DNA of 64,000 bases, taken from contig CM029123.1 in the NCBI GenBank assembly GCA_016859345.1, positions 6,037,501 through 6,101,500 on the forward strand, given 5' to 3'. The notes below the pieces were generated by a model that worked only from the letters and a program-made list of their open reading frames with translations, did not search any database and had not been told where the DNA came from. A program made the position numbers and the translations under genes. Shown piece by piece: positions 24,601-35,235 of the stretch. Numbering within the stretch: position 1 is the first letter of the stretch; the number at the start of each line of letters is the position of its first letter. The stretch is from Istiophorus platypterus. Its lineage: Eukaryota; Chordata; Actinopteri; Istiophoriformes; Istiophoridae.

Positions 24601-26793
24601 CCTTAGCCAAAACTTTACACTAAAATTTAATAGCAGTTTTTCATAATAATTTTCCCCCTCCATTTAAACCTTTTGGTAACCTAAGTATAACTTAACCCAC
24701 TCTTTACCCCAGGCCTCGCCTTGGTCTCTCTTAACCTTTTGATCTCAAAGGGACAAATGTTAAATTAAACAGAGTGAGTAAAATCATTTAGAAGAGTGTA
24801 TGGTTGTAGATGCTGATATTAACTAACAAGTCCAGCATTAGCTTGAGATTCTTCAGACAGAGGAATTACAGTACAATGTCAAAACCTAACTGATAGTAGA
24901 TCCGGCACAAACCTTGTGCATTCCCATCAATACGTTTGTGTGAGTTTTGTCCTTTCTTCTGACCTTTAGGTATAACCACAGTGCTGACCATGACTACGCT
25001 CAGTACTGTGGCTAGGACATCACTACCCAGAGTGTCTTATATCACTGCCATGGACCTTTTCGTTACTGTCTGCTTCCTGTTTGTCTTTGCTGCTCTGATG
25101 GAGTATGCAACATTAAATTGGTACTCATACAGCACCAGAAGACACAGCTGCTTGGAACCTAAAAGATCAGTAAGTTGGTCTTGAATCAGTTTTATCCAAA
25201 TCTATTGAATATTCTTACAGTAGTGTTCCTTAAAATCACCTGAACACTTAAAGAAATGATAAAATATAGACTGAGGTGATGCCATCATGTACAGGATTAC
25301 TGTCCCTTGTTACAAAAGCAGCTTTTCTCTGATAATAGGTTAGGTTTTGCTATCACAAGATGGAGGTGAAGAAAACCTTTCAAGTTTGAGATGATGTGAT
25401 GCTGCCCTTTATAAGCTCTGCTGATAAGACTGTTACTATTTTAAGGGACCCTGCTTCAGTCTGAACAAGCTTTTAAGAGAGACAGGCCTTTGATCAATCA
25501 CCCTTTGGTCTTGTGTTGCAGCCAGTGGCCCAGGGAACATTTCACTGGTAGAGGGAAGAATCGATTCAATTGAATACTTGCAAATTCTGGGATCAGTCAT
25601 CACACTTTCTGTAAAAAAGCTTTAGGAGAACGTAGGATGGCTTCTACAACAGGATAATGATCCTAATCACACCTCAAAATCCACAATGGACGACCTGAAG
25701 AGGGGCAAGCTGAAGGTTTTACCATGACCCTCACAGTCCCTGAACTGAACATGGAAAATCTGTGGATAGACCTCAACAAGACGGCCCAAGAATCTCACTG
25801 AACTAGAAAAACATTTTGAAGGAAGAATAGGAGAAAATCCCTCAAAAAAGAACTGGAAGACTCTTTACTGCTACAAAAAACATTTACAAGCTGTGACACT
25901 TGCCAAAGGGGTGTTAATAAGTACTGATCTTGAGCTTCTTCATCATTTTTAAACAGAGATGAAAAGATGGAAATAAAAAAGTAATCTACAATGCAATATT
26001 AAAGAAATGTGTCATCTTTGCCTTTATGCCTTAATGAAATCAGTTAATCTTACACTCGCTTACCTATATAACAGAGATTTTGGCCAGGGATGACCAAACT
26101 TTTTCATGCCACTTTAAATATATATGTACATATAGATCCACACAGCCAAACTTGAACAAAGGTAAATTCTGATGTGTATATCTTCCAGAACCAGCCAGGA
26201 GGTCACACCAGCATGCATGACTTGAATTGTTATGCAACTTTCAACAAAAAATAAACGGGAGATATTTGTAAGACAGAAGTGTAATGTGAACAATTTGGAT
26301 ATTTCTTCCTGTGTTAAATTGATATTGACCATTCTTCTTAAAATCATTCTTTTGTGAGTCACCGTTATGGAAGTTGAGTCAAATTCTCCCCCAAAAATCT
26401 TTAAACCATCTACCCTGCACCACGAAAAAAAAAATGCTAATGTGATGAACATGACTTAAACTTAATCACTTTTACTTCCTATGTTTCTGTTTGACTGTCT
26501 CCTCTTCCTCTTAGAACTACTCTGTCCTGGATGTGCGACCTCCACACACAGTCATCGCTTTAAACAACTCCATGTACTGGCAGGACTTTGAGGATGCTTG
26601 TGTCTATGAGTGTCTGGATGGAAAAGACTGCCAGAGCTTCTTCTGCTGCTTTGAGGAGTGTAAAGAAGGTGCGTGGAAAAAAGGACGTGTCCAAATAGAT
26701 CTACTTGAACTGGACGCATATTCACGTGTCTTTTTTCCCACCTCCTTCTTACTGTTCAATATCGTCTACTGGGTGGGTTATCTCTACCTTTAG
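11922..26793 (+). CDS. gabrg3: GABA-A receptor gamma-3 subunit, 3' part (six exons)
   Basis: Join of 11922-12142, 16494-16576, 20184-20321, 22446-22598, 24970-25169 and 26515-26793. Spliced, it gives 357 residues and a TAG stop with no frame break; the family is about 465-475 residues long, so roughly the first 100 are upstream of the window. The product is a subunit of the pentameric GABA-gated chloride channel of the neuronal plasma membrane; gamma subunits form the benzodiazepine interface with alpha. Visible parts are the ligand-binding strands, the 15-residue Cys-loop, M1-M4, and a Cys-rich M3-M4 loop typical of gamma subunits. The ending (ILEL/LLEL-type stretch, then SRVFFPTSFLLFN and YWVGYLYL) is gamma-3-like rather than gamma-1 or gamma-2. 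Convergent oca2 downstream agrees with gamma-3. Gamma-1 is the main alternative but fits less well. Confidence 0.93.
12971..13004. repeat. (CT)n microsatellite
   Basis: There are 17 uninterrupted CT units in a gabrg3 intron. Confidence 0.97.
13126..13180. repeat. 30-bp period tandem duplication
   Basis: The 25-bp copies 13126-13150 and 13156-13180 differ at one base. Each is itself partly palindromic (CTATAGTA and TACTATAG arms). Confidence 0.9.
14405..14560 (-). repeat. teleost interspersed repeat, GCTAATTAGCA family, inverted copy
   Basis: It reads GGCTAACATGCTCACAATGA and TAGTTTAGCATGTTACTG on the plus strand, the reverse complement of the end of the copy at 10930-11290. Confidence 0.5.
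14822..14887. repeat. (TTGG)n followed by (GTTT)n tetranucleotide repeats
   Basis: A TTGG run spans 14822-14853 and a GTTT run spans about 14858-14887, in a gabrg3 intron. Confidence 0.95.
16494..16576 (+). CDS. gabrg3: gabrg3 83-bp exon, Cys-loop
   Basis: It lies between a ctttgcag acceptor and a ct/gtgagt donor. The 83-bp size is canonical for the family. It encodes LTINAECQLQLHNFPMDEHS followed by C, so the two cysteines are 13 residues apart, which is the signature disulphide loop of Cys-loop receptors. The FPMD motif in the loop contacts the M2-M3 linker during gating. The exon continues the Arg codon of the previous exon and ends one base into a Tyr codon. Confidence 0.95.
18898..19000 (+). 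repeat. possible teleost interspersed repeat fragment
   Basis: It begins GAAAGGAGTATTCCACCAAT and resembles a short fish repeat that starts with an A-rich/AGTATTCCACC motif. Weakly supported. Confidence 0.3.
19148..19190. repeat. 20-bp inverted repeat with 3-nt loop, resembling Tc1-type termini
   Basis: Arms 19148-19167 and 19171-19190 match at 19 of 20 positions around ACT. The arm sequence (TCAGCCACAAC, then TTAAAACC) resembles the terminus of a fish Tc1/mariner family; it could be two ends joined after internal loss. Confidence 0.65.
20184..20321 (+). CDS. gabrg3: gabrg3 138-bp exon, end of extracellular domain
   Basis: The acceptor is ttgcag at 20178-20183 and the donor g/gtaaga at 20322. 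It encodes GYPQDEMIYKWRKNSVEAAD and then QKSWRLYQFDFMGLRNTT, the loop F to pre-M1 strands. NTT is a second glycosylation sequon. The exon is one of the most conserved parts of gamma subunits and is nearly invariant relative to mammalian gamma-3. Confidence 0.95.
20322..22445 (+). other. gabrg3 intron
   Basis: It has GT-AG ends; the TAA microsatellite is the only notable content. Confidence 0.9.
21565..21609. repeat. (TAA)n microsatellite
   Basis: There are fifteen TAA units in the gabrg3 intron between the 138-bp and 153-bp exons. Confidence 0.97.
22446..22598 (+). CDS. gabrg3: gabrg3 153-bp exon, loop C and M1 helix
   Basis: It is bounded by tttacacag and g/gtaagg. It encodes DYVVMTVYFDLSRRMGYFTI, then the first membrane helix (QTYIPCILTVVLSWVSFWI) and the short M1-M2 loop KKDATPARTAL. 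The conserved Pro in M1 and the PAR intracellular anion-selectivity segment are present. A readable continuation past the donor is simply intron read-through. Confidence 0.95.
22599..24969 (+). other. gabrg3 intron
   Basis: It has GT-AG ends; nothing was recognised inside. Confidence 0.9.
24970..25169 (+). CDS. gabrg3: gabrg3 200-bp exon, M2 and M3 helices
   Basis: The acceptor is cctttag and the donor tca/gtaagt, a strong consensus. It encodes the pore helix M2 (ITTVLTMTTLSTVAR, with the 9' Leu gate), the M2-M3 linker TSLPRVSYITAMD and M3 (LFVTVCFLFVFAALMEYATL), then the start of the cytoplasmic loop (NWYSYSTRRHSCLEPKRS). It ends on a whole codon. The linker has Thr after the Arg that closes M2, where vertebrate gamma subunits usually have Lys. 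Confidence 0.94.
25170..26514 (+). other. gabrg3 intron with Tc1 remnant
   Basis: It has GT-AG ends. About half is the truncated Tc1-like element. No small in-frame loop exon was found, but one could be hidden in 25170-25510 or 26118-26500. Confidence 0.85.
25512..26117 (+). mobile_element. truncated Tc1-like DNA transposon (3' part) in gabrg3 intron
   Basis: The transposase C-terminal part is readable with breaks: GWLLQQDNDPNHTSKSTMDD and then LKRGKLKVLP near 25640-25725, followed by YKKHLQAVTLAKGV near 25880. The QQDNDPxHTSK motif holds the second catalytic Asp region of Tc1 transposases. The region 26005-26117 matches the known type of right end, closing with a sequence like TTTTTCATGCCACT. 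The left half and left inverted repeat are missing. An exon-like CAG at about 25517 belongs to this element. Confidence 0.75.
26515..26793 (+). CDS. gabrg3: gabrg3 terminal coding exon, cytoplasmic loop and M4
   Basis: The acceptor is cctcttag at 26507-26514; the exon reads 92 codons plus TAG. It begins NYSVLDVRPPHTVIALNNS and carries the gamma-type Cys-rich stretch ECLDGKDCQSFFCCFEECKE, a family palmitoylation region involved in synaptic targeting. It ends with M4 and the usual gamma C-terminus YWVGYLYL. Joined to the previous exon, the M3-M4 loop looks somewhat shorter than I would expect for mammalian gamma-3; a small loop exon may be absent or missed. Confidence 0.95.
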   Translation, partial: NYSVLDVRPPHTVIALNNSMYWQDFEDACVYECLDGKDCQSFFCCFEECKEGAWKKGRVQIDLLELDAYSRVFFPTSFLLFNIVYWVGYLYL

Positions 26794-26860
26794 CACACTG
26801 CAGGAGCCTTTTTGGTTTCAAAAGGAGGACAGCGCTATTTAAGAGAAGAAATTCAAGTTT

Positions 26861-26866
26861 AATAAA
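26861..26866 (+). terminator. candidate gabrg3 polyadenylation signal
   Basis: The first AATAAA lies 68 bp after the stop codon. Further AATAAA hexamers occur at 27216-27221 and 27603-27608 and are equally possible. The choice cannot be made from sequence alone, so the 3' UTR is likely between about 90 and 830 nt. Confidence 0.3.
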
Positions 26867-27904
26867 AGGTAACACCAAATGAATTATTTCCTGTTGTACC
26901 TGAAGAAGATACCTGGAGATGAAGACAGTGTGTGTGTCTGCAGGCCTTTGCCGAGCAAAGCAGCAGGGAGGTCAGGATGGACTGTGTGCAAATGACAATA
27001 CATAAGCAATGAAGGAAATGTGTTTTGCACTGCTACCCCAAACTTCTCAACCGAGAGGATGACTTGTGTTGTAGAGAATGTACAGGCGTGTAATTAACCA
27101 GCCATCAGTCAAATCCAGTTGAAAATCCAAGGACATTCAAACCATTCATAGTGCCTTCCTCTGGAGGGGTAGATAGTATCTGCTACAATAATCAGGGAAA
27201 AATGATATATTAAGAAATAAAAGCGCCTGGCTTTGACTGATTGTGGCTGCTCTCATTCAGAGCTTTGAGTTACATTTATATAACAGTCATTTGTCCTAAC
27301 AAGCACATGGAGAATCATTAGGCTCTTATTGCTTCATACTGACTTTCGGCCATTAGGCATGACTCATTCCTCACACTGTTAGTACCCCTATACGTCATAA
27401 TGGATAAACTAGTTCCCATGGAAGAGGAAGATCTAAATAGTCCTATAGCAAACAACTTGTGCTTTATTGGCATATTTTTATACCTTTTAGGGCATGAAGT
27501 TAATGATTTTAATGTTTTTTTATCATTTATTTATGTTTTATTCATACAGAGACAATTCTCTCATCTTGGTATCTTTGGTGTGCACCCAGGGGCTCAAGGA
27601 GAAATAAAATGATCATAGGAAAGTCCTCTCAATAAATGGCATGGGTACAAATGGCAAACAAGCACAGAATACCATCCTCATTAACCTTCAAACTCACCTT
27701 TCCTTTAAGGGAATAGGTTTGGGATATTTGATGCTACTCTGCTAATTCTAAGATTGATAAGACTCTCATGTCTATAGGCCAAATAAGTTAATCTAAAGCC
27801 AACAGCAGGTTATCTTTTATTAGCATAAAGATTGAAAATTGTGTACCAGCACTCAGACTTTTGTACATATTAAACAAGCAAGATGTAATGTATTAGTTAA
27901 TGAG

Positions 27905-28100
27905 CTTTATTTTTTACGTGGATAGAGCCAAGCTAGATATTTTCCCCCGTTTCAACCCTTTATGCTAAGCTAACTAGCTGCTGTCCTTAGCCTCATATTT
28001 AGCAGACAGACATTAGAGTGGTATTTATCTTCTCATCCAACTCTTGGCAAAAAAAAAAAAAAAAATACAAGCATATTTTTGAAATATCAAACTGTGCCTT
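27905..28100 (-). repeat. teleost interspersed repeat (TTGCCAAGAGTT family), inverted copy
   Basis: On the plus strand it reads AAGCTAACTAGCTGCTGTCC, CATATTTAGCAGACAGACAT, CCAACTCTTGGCA and then an A-run, the reverse complement of the copy at 37180-37366. Confidence 0.55.
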
Positions 28101-31100
28101 TAAGAGAAATGAGATCAATGAGTGGTTTATTGATTTGATATGAGTCATATATGGGACTGTATTTTTCTCCCTATGTCAATGTTCAAGTTTTTGATACATT
28201 GTAAAAATAACATATCTTAGACAGTAGATATAAAAAAGATTTTTTTTTATATCTACAGGTTGCATTCTTACAGATTGGGGCCCTTTGAGATGAAACACCC
28301 ACACAAACAAAGGCAGCCATGCATATAATTCAAGCGTTATTTTTCTGGAAGTCAGACATACTCACACCACGTCTTGGTGTTGCACAGCAGCCATTTCTTG
28401 CCAGAGCTCTTAGCACACAATATATAAAGTGAATAGGCAAAGAGTTGTGTTTTCTTCTTTCAGCTGTTAAACTAACATCGACCCTCCACTTCTTTACCTA
28501 ACACAGTTGGTAAACTGGACGCCCTAATTAAATAATAAGGCTGTTATTTGTACAGTACTTAAGGCACAAATGTAATAATCCCACTCATTAGAATTACTCA
28601 TCTCTGTTTGGCTGTTGACTCTTGTTTGCATCGAGCAGACAATAAAACATTACCCTGAAGAAGTTGTAATACTGTGAGAGATAGAATTATAGTTCTAATA
28701 TGGACGGTTTGTATCATAATTTGATTTCCCTGTGTTTTCTCTTGGCATTAGCAACCGATGAATTGCCTTAGCGTAGCCTGCCCCGAGCTGAGATGAACAG
28801 CAGAAATACATATTTACCTCTGATAATGACCTCAGCATGGTGGAGACCTCACCTCAGCAAAGGCTACTACTTTGCCTTGGGCAGTATACTTAAGTATACT
28901 TAAATTGATCTTTTTATACCCCTTTTTGAGCTATTTTCTTTTTATTATATTTGCTATGTATGTGCCAAATATTTCACATATGTGCCCTGTCATTTATGTT
29001 CCCAGGCAAGTTTGAACAACACTAACACAGTTATATGTTTTGATACTGCACGTATGGTATAGTATGGTGGTGGAAACCTTAAGAGGAAAAGAAAATATAA
29101 AATATATACTTTATAATGTTAGCTTTTGGAATGTGGAGTATTTAGAAATTGCCAGGGTTGATGCTGTGTTCACACTGTGGCAGTCAGCAGTAGATATGAA
29201 ACTAAACAGTCCTTATTTCCACCAGGAGAAGAACAGAATCCTCTGCCAGCACTGGTGTAAAGTGTCGCCTATTGTGCCTGCAACCAAGACAAACAAGATG
29301 CTGAATGAAAATGGATGCAGCCACATATCTTAGTGCACATGCTAATCAGGTCTCCCCCATAAACACAGAGTACTGACAGCAATTCTTCTCACTGTCTTTG
29401 TGGTTCTTTCCTTTGGCATTTAAACAATTAAACATACTTTATAATAACCACACAAGTTAAACTGCCACGTGAGGCATTTCGTTGACCACGATGTGAATAA
29501 AAAACTATTGTTTTATAGCACAAATATGACCAGTGTCAGTTTTACAGTGCTTGTCGATTCTTTACTCTGTGGAGCCCAGATGTTAGTGTTCTGACTCCCT
29601 TCTGCTGACTGATGAAGGTCGATGCAATAAGGTATTCGGAGTGGTGCTATACTTTACAGTAACTCTTGCATTTCCATGTTGGTGTAAAATGTAATTTAAG
29701 TTCCAAGATCATCCACTTTTTTGTGGCACTTTCGCCCTCATTAGACTGAGAGAGGGGTGGAATACCGTATGACGGAGATCTCAGGCTGGTTCATCACCAG
29801 CTGAGTCACATTGCATTGTGTTCATTCTTAAGTTTGTTCTCTGTCAAATGGGCCCTGACTGTTAAAATAATACTGACTGTCAACTAATTCATTCTTGTCT
29901 CACTCTGTATTATCAGGCAATATGTCTAAAACACACAACAGCAACAGACACAAGGTAGTGCTTGTAACATTTAACTCAATACAAGTAAAAAGGTCAACAG
30001 TTTTTGTGAACATGGCTCCAGATGGTCTATGGAAGTTTGCAGTTTTCATCATCATCGCATTTTCTTTATATATTATTGTGTATACAACTTAAAATAGGAT
30101 TTTGTCATATGGCAGAGAATTTACATTGATCATTCATGGATCCCCGTGAGATATAAAGTTATAATTTGATTTGTCATGATGTCAGAATAAGAAAAATTGA
30201 ATTCAATCTGCCACTGATGTGTTAAACCGACACTTCAGATTTCCAACTGGCTTCTTCATGCTAAAAATCCTAATTTCTACCGTTGCTCTTTTTGTATCTA
30301 TTGTTGATTTGGAGCAACCTGTTTTTCCAACTGGTCAGTCCACACTATTTCTGGATTATTCTGTATTACTCTCCAGACACTGGGACAGCAAAGAGGGTAA
30401 ACACACGGATGGATTCAGGCTGGGATTCGATCCCAGGCTAGTGTGGGCATGTGTGTGGCTCCAGACTGAACCGGCAAACCAGCTCTGGGCACCGTGTCAT
30501 CTTTGCCAAGGATCAGCAGGACTTATGCGGATGGGGAATCTGAGGGGCCGAGCCAGTGACAGACATTTAGAGATGAAACTTATCTCTCTGTCACTTATGT
30601 GCTACGTAAACCCCCTTGCAAAGAAAATTATGTTGTTTTGTGATTTGGAAAGTTTTGTCAGTTAAACTGAGAGTTTTCAGAGCGTCAGATCATTTTTGGT
30701 GACTTGAAATACAATAAACTCAATGCAATGACAGCACTAATTCTAAGCCACATTCAGTAAGTATTATTTTGATGAATAAACCAAAGACATTTCTGTTTCA
30801 GTTTAATTTCTGATAGTTGAAATCATGTTTGAGGAAATAGTTGTGTTCTGGGTTTTTAGTAATAAATAAAAAAAAAAGAGTACAACTTTAGTTTCCACAT
30901 ATTCAGTGCAGTACTGTGAAGTGTCATTTTAAATGGAAACTATCAGTCTGATAGAAATAATTAGCCTAGAAGTGTGTGAAGATGGTCTATGATATCTCAT
31001 CCATTGTTGTGATTATTGTGGCAGAAATCTCACTGACAGCTCCTGCATGTGCTGAAGAGGGTTTTGACAGTTGTCTCTGCAGCTGTACACAAAGTGTGTT

Positions 31101-31734
31101 TCTACCACAAGCTTTCAGTCTGTAGTCAAACTTTTGCTATCTGAAGTGTGTTTCAACAGTGGTGAATCATATTTCTGTTGACATGTATTATCTCCTATCT
31201 AACTTAATGTATACACAATACTCAATTGTACACTTTTTCTGCATTGTGTTTTCATTTTTGTGGGCTAGATGTGAAATTGTGAAAATATCTCATTACTCAA
31301 TGGTACAGTCTAGTGAAAGTGTTGAGATTGTACTCCTCAACAGCGTGGTGTCCTTTTAGTGGGGTTGTTTTATGATATTGCTCCTGCAGCTCCAGTATCT
31401 ACAGTCCGTTTCTGATGACCATGCTTTTTTCATACCTATGGCTCTTTTTATATCTGAAATGTACATTACTACCAAGGAGCCGAAAATATGGAATAAAGTT
31501 TTTTTTTTCATAAATGTACATCAGTGGAGTCAATTTTGCACTTTAATTGTTATGTATATTCAATACATTTAATTTTATTTTCTCTGTATTTTTTTCAATT
31601 CTTTAGACACTACAAATAAAAAATCTTGAAACAGAGGCAGGCATGGCTAGATACGACTAGAGGTAAATAAGAGGAAATGTTTTTTTGAATTTTTCTATGG
31701 ACGGTAATGTCAGTCTGCCATAATACCACTTTGA
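28101..31734. other. intergenic stretch without recognised gene
   Basis: It is AT-rich sequence. A 148-codon frame at 30219-30665 has no recognisable domain; part of it (about 30370-30560) is richer in GC and may be an old repeat. Confidence 0.6.
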
Positions 31735-32020
31735 TTCAGACTGAAGTATCTCAACCATTGGATGGATTGTTCATGTTTCCCCAAGAATGATTTGGAATAA
31801 CTTTGGGAAGCTTCTTATCATCCAGCGTCATCATTGAGTCAAAATTTTAATTTATAATTTATCCATTACCTTTGTTTATGACCAATACATGCAATACAAA
31901 TGACAACACCATCATGTGTAAGCATGTTAGCATGCTTATGCTAAAGTAAAATCATCAACATGGTAAACATAACATGCTAAACATCAGCATGTTAGCATGA
32001 TGATAATAGCATTTAGCTTG
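31735..32020 (+). repeat. teleost interspersed repeat, GCTAATTAGCA family
   Basis: It begins with CTCAACCATTGGATGGATTG and ends with multiple AGCATGTTAGCATG units, in the same order as the 10930-11290 copy. It lies just upstream of the Penelope-like remnant. Confidence 0.55.
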
Positions 32021-32179
32021 AAGAATATAAATGGCTGGGGTCGTCCGAAATGAAGCCGAGTCATGCGGTAGAAATGTTTTATCTGGTTCAACTTTTGCTG
32101 CAACACCTCTGGCAAGGTTCTGCATTGGCCAGTCACAAACATGCAATATGCATTCCTAGTGGATGACTTTGTACTGTGA

Positions 32180-33705
32180 ATGGCATCTAATATGCTTTTA
32201 CATAAATGTGTTCCTCCAACCGGACTTCCCAGATCATATTGCATTGTCTCAGCAGCATATGAAACAACACATCCACAAACCAACCCCCTTGTTTATTGCC
32301 CCACCGAGGGCAGGACTTACAGGTACTCACCCAATCAAAAAAATGACATCTTAAGCAAGGGTCTGAACCTTGCAATAATACCAAACCAGATACCAGTGAT
32401 GGACCTCCTCACAGCCTCAGAGTCAACCATCAGAAACAACAACTTGGCAGATACAGAGACAGCACAACTGAGGATGAAGCCATCATCCTCCTTTACATGT
32501 GTGAAAGCATTAGCTTCCAACCTCACCATCCAAGTAAGGAAGGCACTGGCACTCCAAAAAAAGAAACCAGAGTATCACGGTCTTGCTGGATGATAAAGGA
32601 ATATGCACAGTGGTGCTAAACACAGTGGATTACTATGTCAAGGTTACTAGCCCACTTAGCAACACAGCTACCTACAACACCCTACAGCAAGATTCTACCA
32701 GCAGAAATAAGAGAATGCTAATAAACAGCCTGCAAAAACTGGAAAAAGGATAAAGTCATTGACTAACCACTACATTACTGCCTGTGCCCCTGGGAAGCCA
32801 CCGCTTGCATTTATTGACACTCCGAGATACAAAAGGAAGGAGCCCAACTCAGACCCATCATCAGTAGCATCATCTCAGTTACCTACAGCATTGCCAGACA
32901 CCTAGCTCCTCTGGTCAGTAACAGCCCACGCCACAATAGAAATAGAAAAATAAAACTGGACTCAGATGCATTCCCGCTATGGAAACAGTAAAGACTACAT
33001 GGTAACGACCACTACAGGACAGCACTCTGTCCAACAAACCAACTTCACCCCTGACCACATATGTACCCTGCTCTTCCTGCCCTCAACCAAATGTTTCCAG
33101 TATAATTAGCATGACTGTGCCATGGGCTCACCCATGTCTCAAATAGTGGCCAATCTCTATATGGAGGAAGTAGAGAGTAAAGGTCTGATCTCCTTCAAGA
33201 GAACTGCTCCCAGCCATTTCTTTAGGAATGTGAATGCAGCTGGGTCAAAATCAAAACACAGGAAGTGGAAGCCTTCACTGAACACATTAATACAATGGAC
33301 AGCAACGTCAAGTTTACTCGGGAGAATGTCGAAGGAAACAGTCTGGACTTCTTGGAATATGAGGTGCACATTGGAGATGACAGAATCCTCAACATTGCAG
33401 TATACAGAAAACCCCATCACAAAGATCAATACTTTGATCCTCATCATCCACTGGAAAGCAAGCTGGGCGTTATCAGAACCCCACACCATCGGGCTCAGAA
33501 GGTGCCCGCAAGGAAAGAGGTGAAGAAGAAAATTAAAAACACAATCTGTGGTTTCCCAAACTGGTGTTTGTCTCAACCAAACAGAGATAAAGGACAGACA
33601 GAGCAAAAAAGGATGATAAACTGTAAATGTGAACCTCAGACAACATATCAGAGCAGTGTGGTCGAAAAAGGAGAGCAGGTGCTGGGACAGCAAAGCCCCA
33701 TTTAA
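32180..33705 (+). mobile_element. decayed Penelope-like retroelement, reverse transcriptase part
   Basis: Pieces of one Penelope-like (Poseidon/Neptune type) protein are readable in order across several frames: a stretch with LSKGLNLAIIPNQIPVMDLL near 32350-32410, EGAQLRPIISSI..VTYSIARHLAPL near 32840-32915, CAMGSPMSQIVANLYMEEVE near 33118-33176, then TEHINTMDSNVKFTREN, YRKPHHKDQYF and HHPLESKLGVIRTPHHRAQ to about 33500, and CGFPNW near 33550. Stops, frameshifts and internal deletions break it. The catalytic YVDD box reads NVNA at 33227-33238, so the reverse transcriptase is dead. The GIY-YIG endonuclease end was not recognised, and terminal repeats were not found. Confidence 0.8.
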
Positions 33706-34679
33706 AACACAACCGGCAGACGTAAGGGAAGAAGAAGAGAAGCAGCAGGGTCTCCCCTGTCAGTAGTCAAAGTGCAGACCATGCAAAAATGCCTCCAAGA
33801 CATCCAGCAAAGTGTAGCAGGGTGGGGAACACAGGCACACAGGCAGGAAGAGAATAAACTGATGAGAAAAACTAGGTTAGCTTCCAGGTCCACACGTTGA
33901 TTCATTCAGGAAATAAAGCGGCTGGGGAGTCATTAAAAGACTTTATCTGTTCATGAGCAGTTGCAGAGTGTGATGCCGTAGCAGAATGAAACAAAATAAA
34001 AGTAGTCCACCTCATTTATCGTTCAGCGCTGTGTCTTGGGCATCCCTCGACAAATCGCTGGTTACCGTGGTAACTGCTTTTTTCCCTGACGTAACTAAAG
34101 ATTCGATGGCAGGCGACGAGGAGAGCAGTCTGACTTGGGTTTGTCAGCTGGCATTGACACCATTTTTCCTTTTTTTTTTTTAAACTTATTCACACACACT
34201 CCTGAGCCTGAGAGAGCTGAATGGCCCTTAGCACACTAGAGTAACACCTGTGAGATATGAGTTATAAAATATTACAAACATTTTCCTGCTCAAAACAAAA
34301 CAGATATTGCAATATGTGCTCTATGACTTTTTTATTACCTCTGCGAATTAAAGAGCGATGTTATCGTTCTTTTATTTGGCACCTTCTGAAAATGAACAAT
34401 GTTCTTAATCTAAGAGATGTTAGCCAAGCATTTATCTCCTCACCTTTGGAACACAATCATCAGAACCTTGTCTTCAGAACTGTGGAACAACATGCCTGAG
34501 AAGTGGAAGCAAATCATATTTCAAATAACCTCTTTGACTGTTTTATCTGCTGTCTTTATCTTGATTATTCATTATTGTATAAAGGGTAGATTTTATTGGG
34601 CTCTGGCTTTTCATCCCCTTTTTCTTAACCCTGTATTTTTCTTTTGGTTCATGAAATAGCTCAACATTTCACCTGTGCA

Positions 34680-34830
34680 CTTGCCAAGAGATATATGAGA
34701 AGAATAATAACACCCTCATGTCTGTCCATTAAAATAAGAAGCTACTGCCAGCAGACAATTAGCTTAGCTTAGCACAGAAACTGGTTACACACAAAAAAAA
34801 AAGGTTAGCCTGACTTTGTCCAAAAGTAGA
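34680..34830 (+). repeat. teleost interspersed repeat (TTGCCAAGAGTT family)
   Basis: It contains TTGCCAAGAG, CCCTCATGTCTGTCC, TTAGCTTAGCTTAGCAC and GACTTTGTCCAAAAGTA in the same order as the 37180-37366 copy. Confidence 0.55.
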
Positions 34831-34849
34831 AATGTCCCAATCTGTCCCT

Positions 34850-35235
34850 CAGCTCCCCGCGGCCCTCGTCTCCAGCCTCAGCTCATTTCTCCAGGGATAT
34901 GTTTCTCCCCTCATCTCCCCATACTGGCTGGTTTTCATCCACCCGTCTGATGTCCTCAGTCCTTCTTACTGGTGCCCATTTACCTGTCTGCCCTGCTCAT
35001 CTACTCACCTGCTCCTCATCTGTAATATCCTGAGTGTTCCTCCTCACTCACACTGGAATCCAGTTCCCTCCTTACCCTGCCCAGTATATTTACCAGCCAT
35101 TTCCACCAACTCCTGGTTGGTTCATTGCTTCATGTTGCCGCTCATGTTCTGCCTTATTAAAAGCACTTCACTGAATCTGCCTGTGAATCTGCATTTGGGT
35201 TCTTTCCTTGTGGCCTCTGCTTCAGTCAAAACAGA
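34850..35235 (+). repeat. possible solo LTR or LTR fragment
   Basis: It is C/T-rich and ends with TTATTAAAAGCACTTCACTG then AATCTGCATTTGGGTTC and TTGTGGCCTCTGC, typical of fish Gypsy-type LTR ends. The readable 169-codon frame here has no recognisable protein. Confidence 0.4.

Noticed and set aside
25510..25545. Exon-like CAG...GTAGAG segment in the gabrg3 intron
   Set aside because: It is part of the Tc1-like element and its length (26 bp) would break the reading frame.
30219..30665. 148-codon plus-strand open frame
   Set aside because: No domain, no splice context and mixed composition; the 3' half looks like an old repeat. The GATTCGATCCC motif inside resembles a tRNA B box, but no A box or tRNA fold was seen.
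33157..33693. 178-codon minus-strand open frame
   Set aside because: It is antisense to the Penelope-like reverse transcriptase remnant and has no recognisable protein content.
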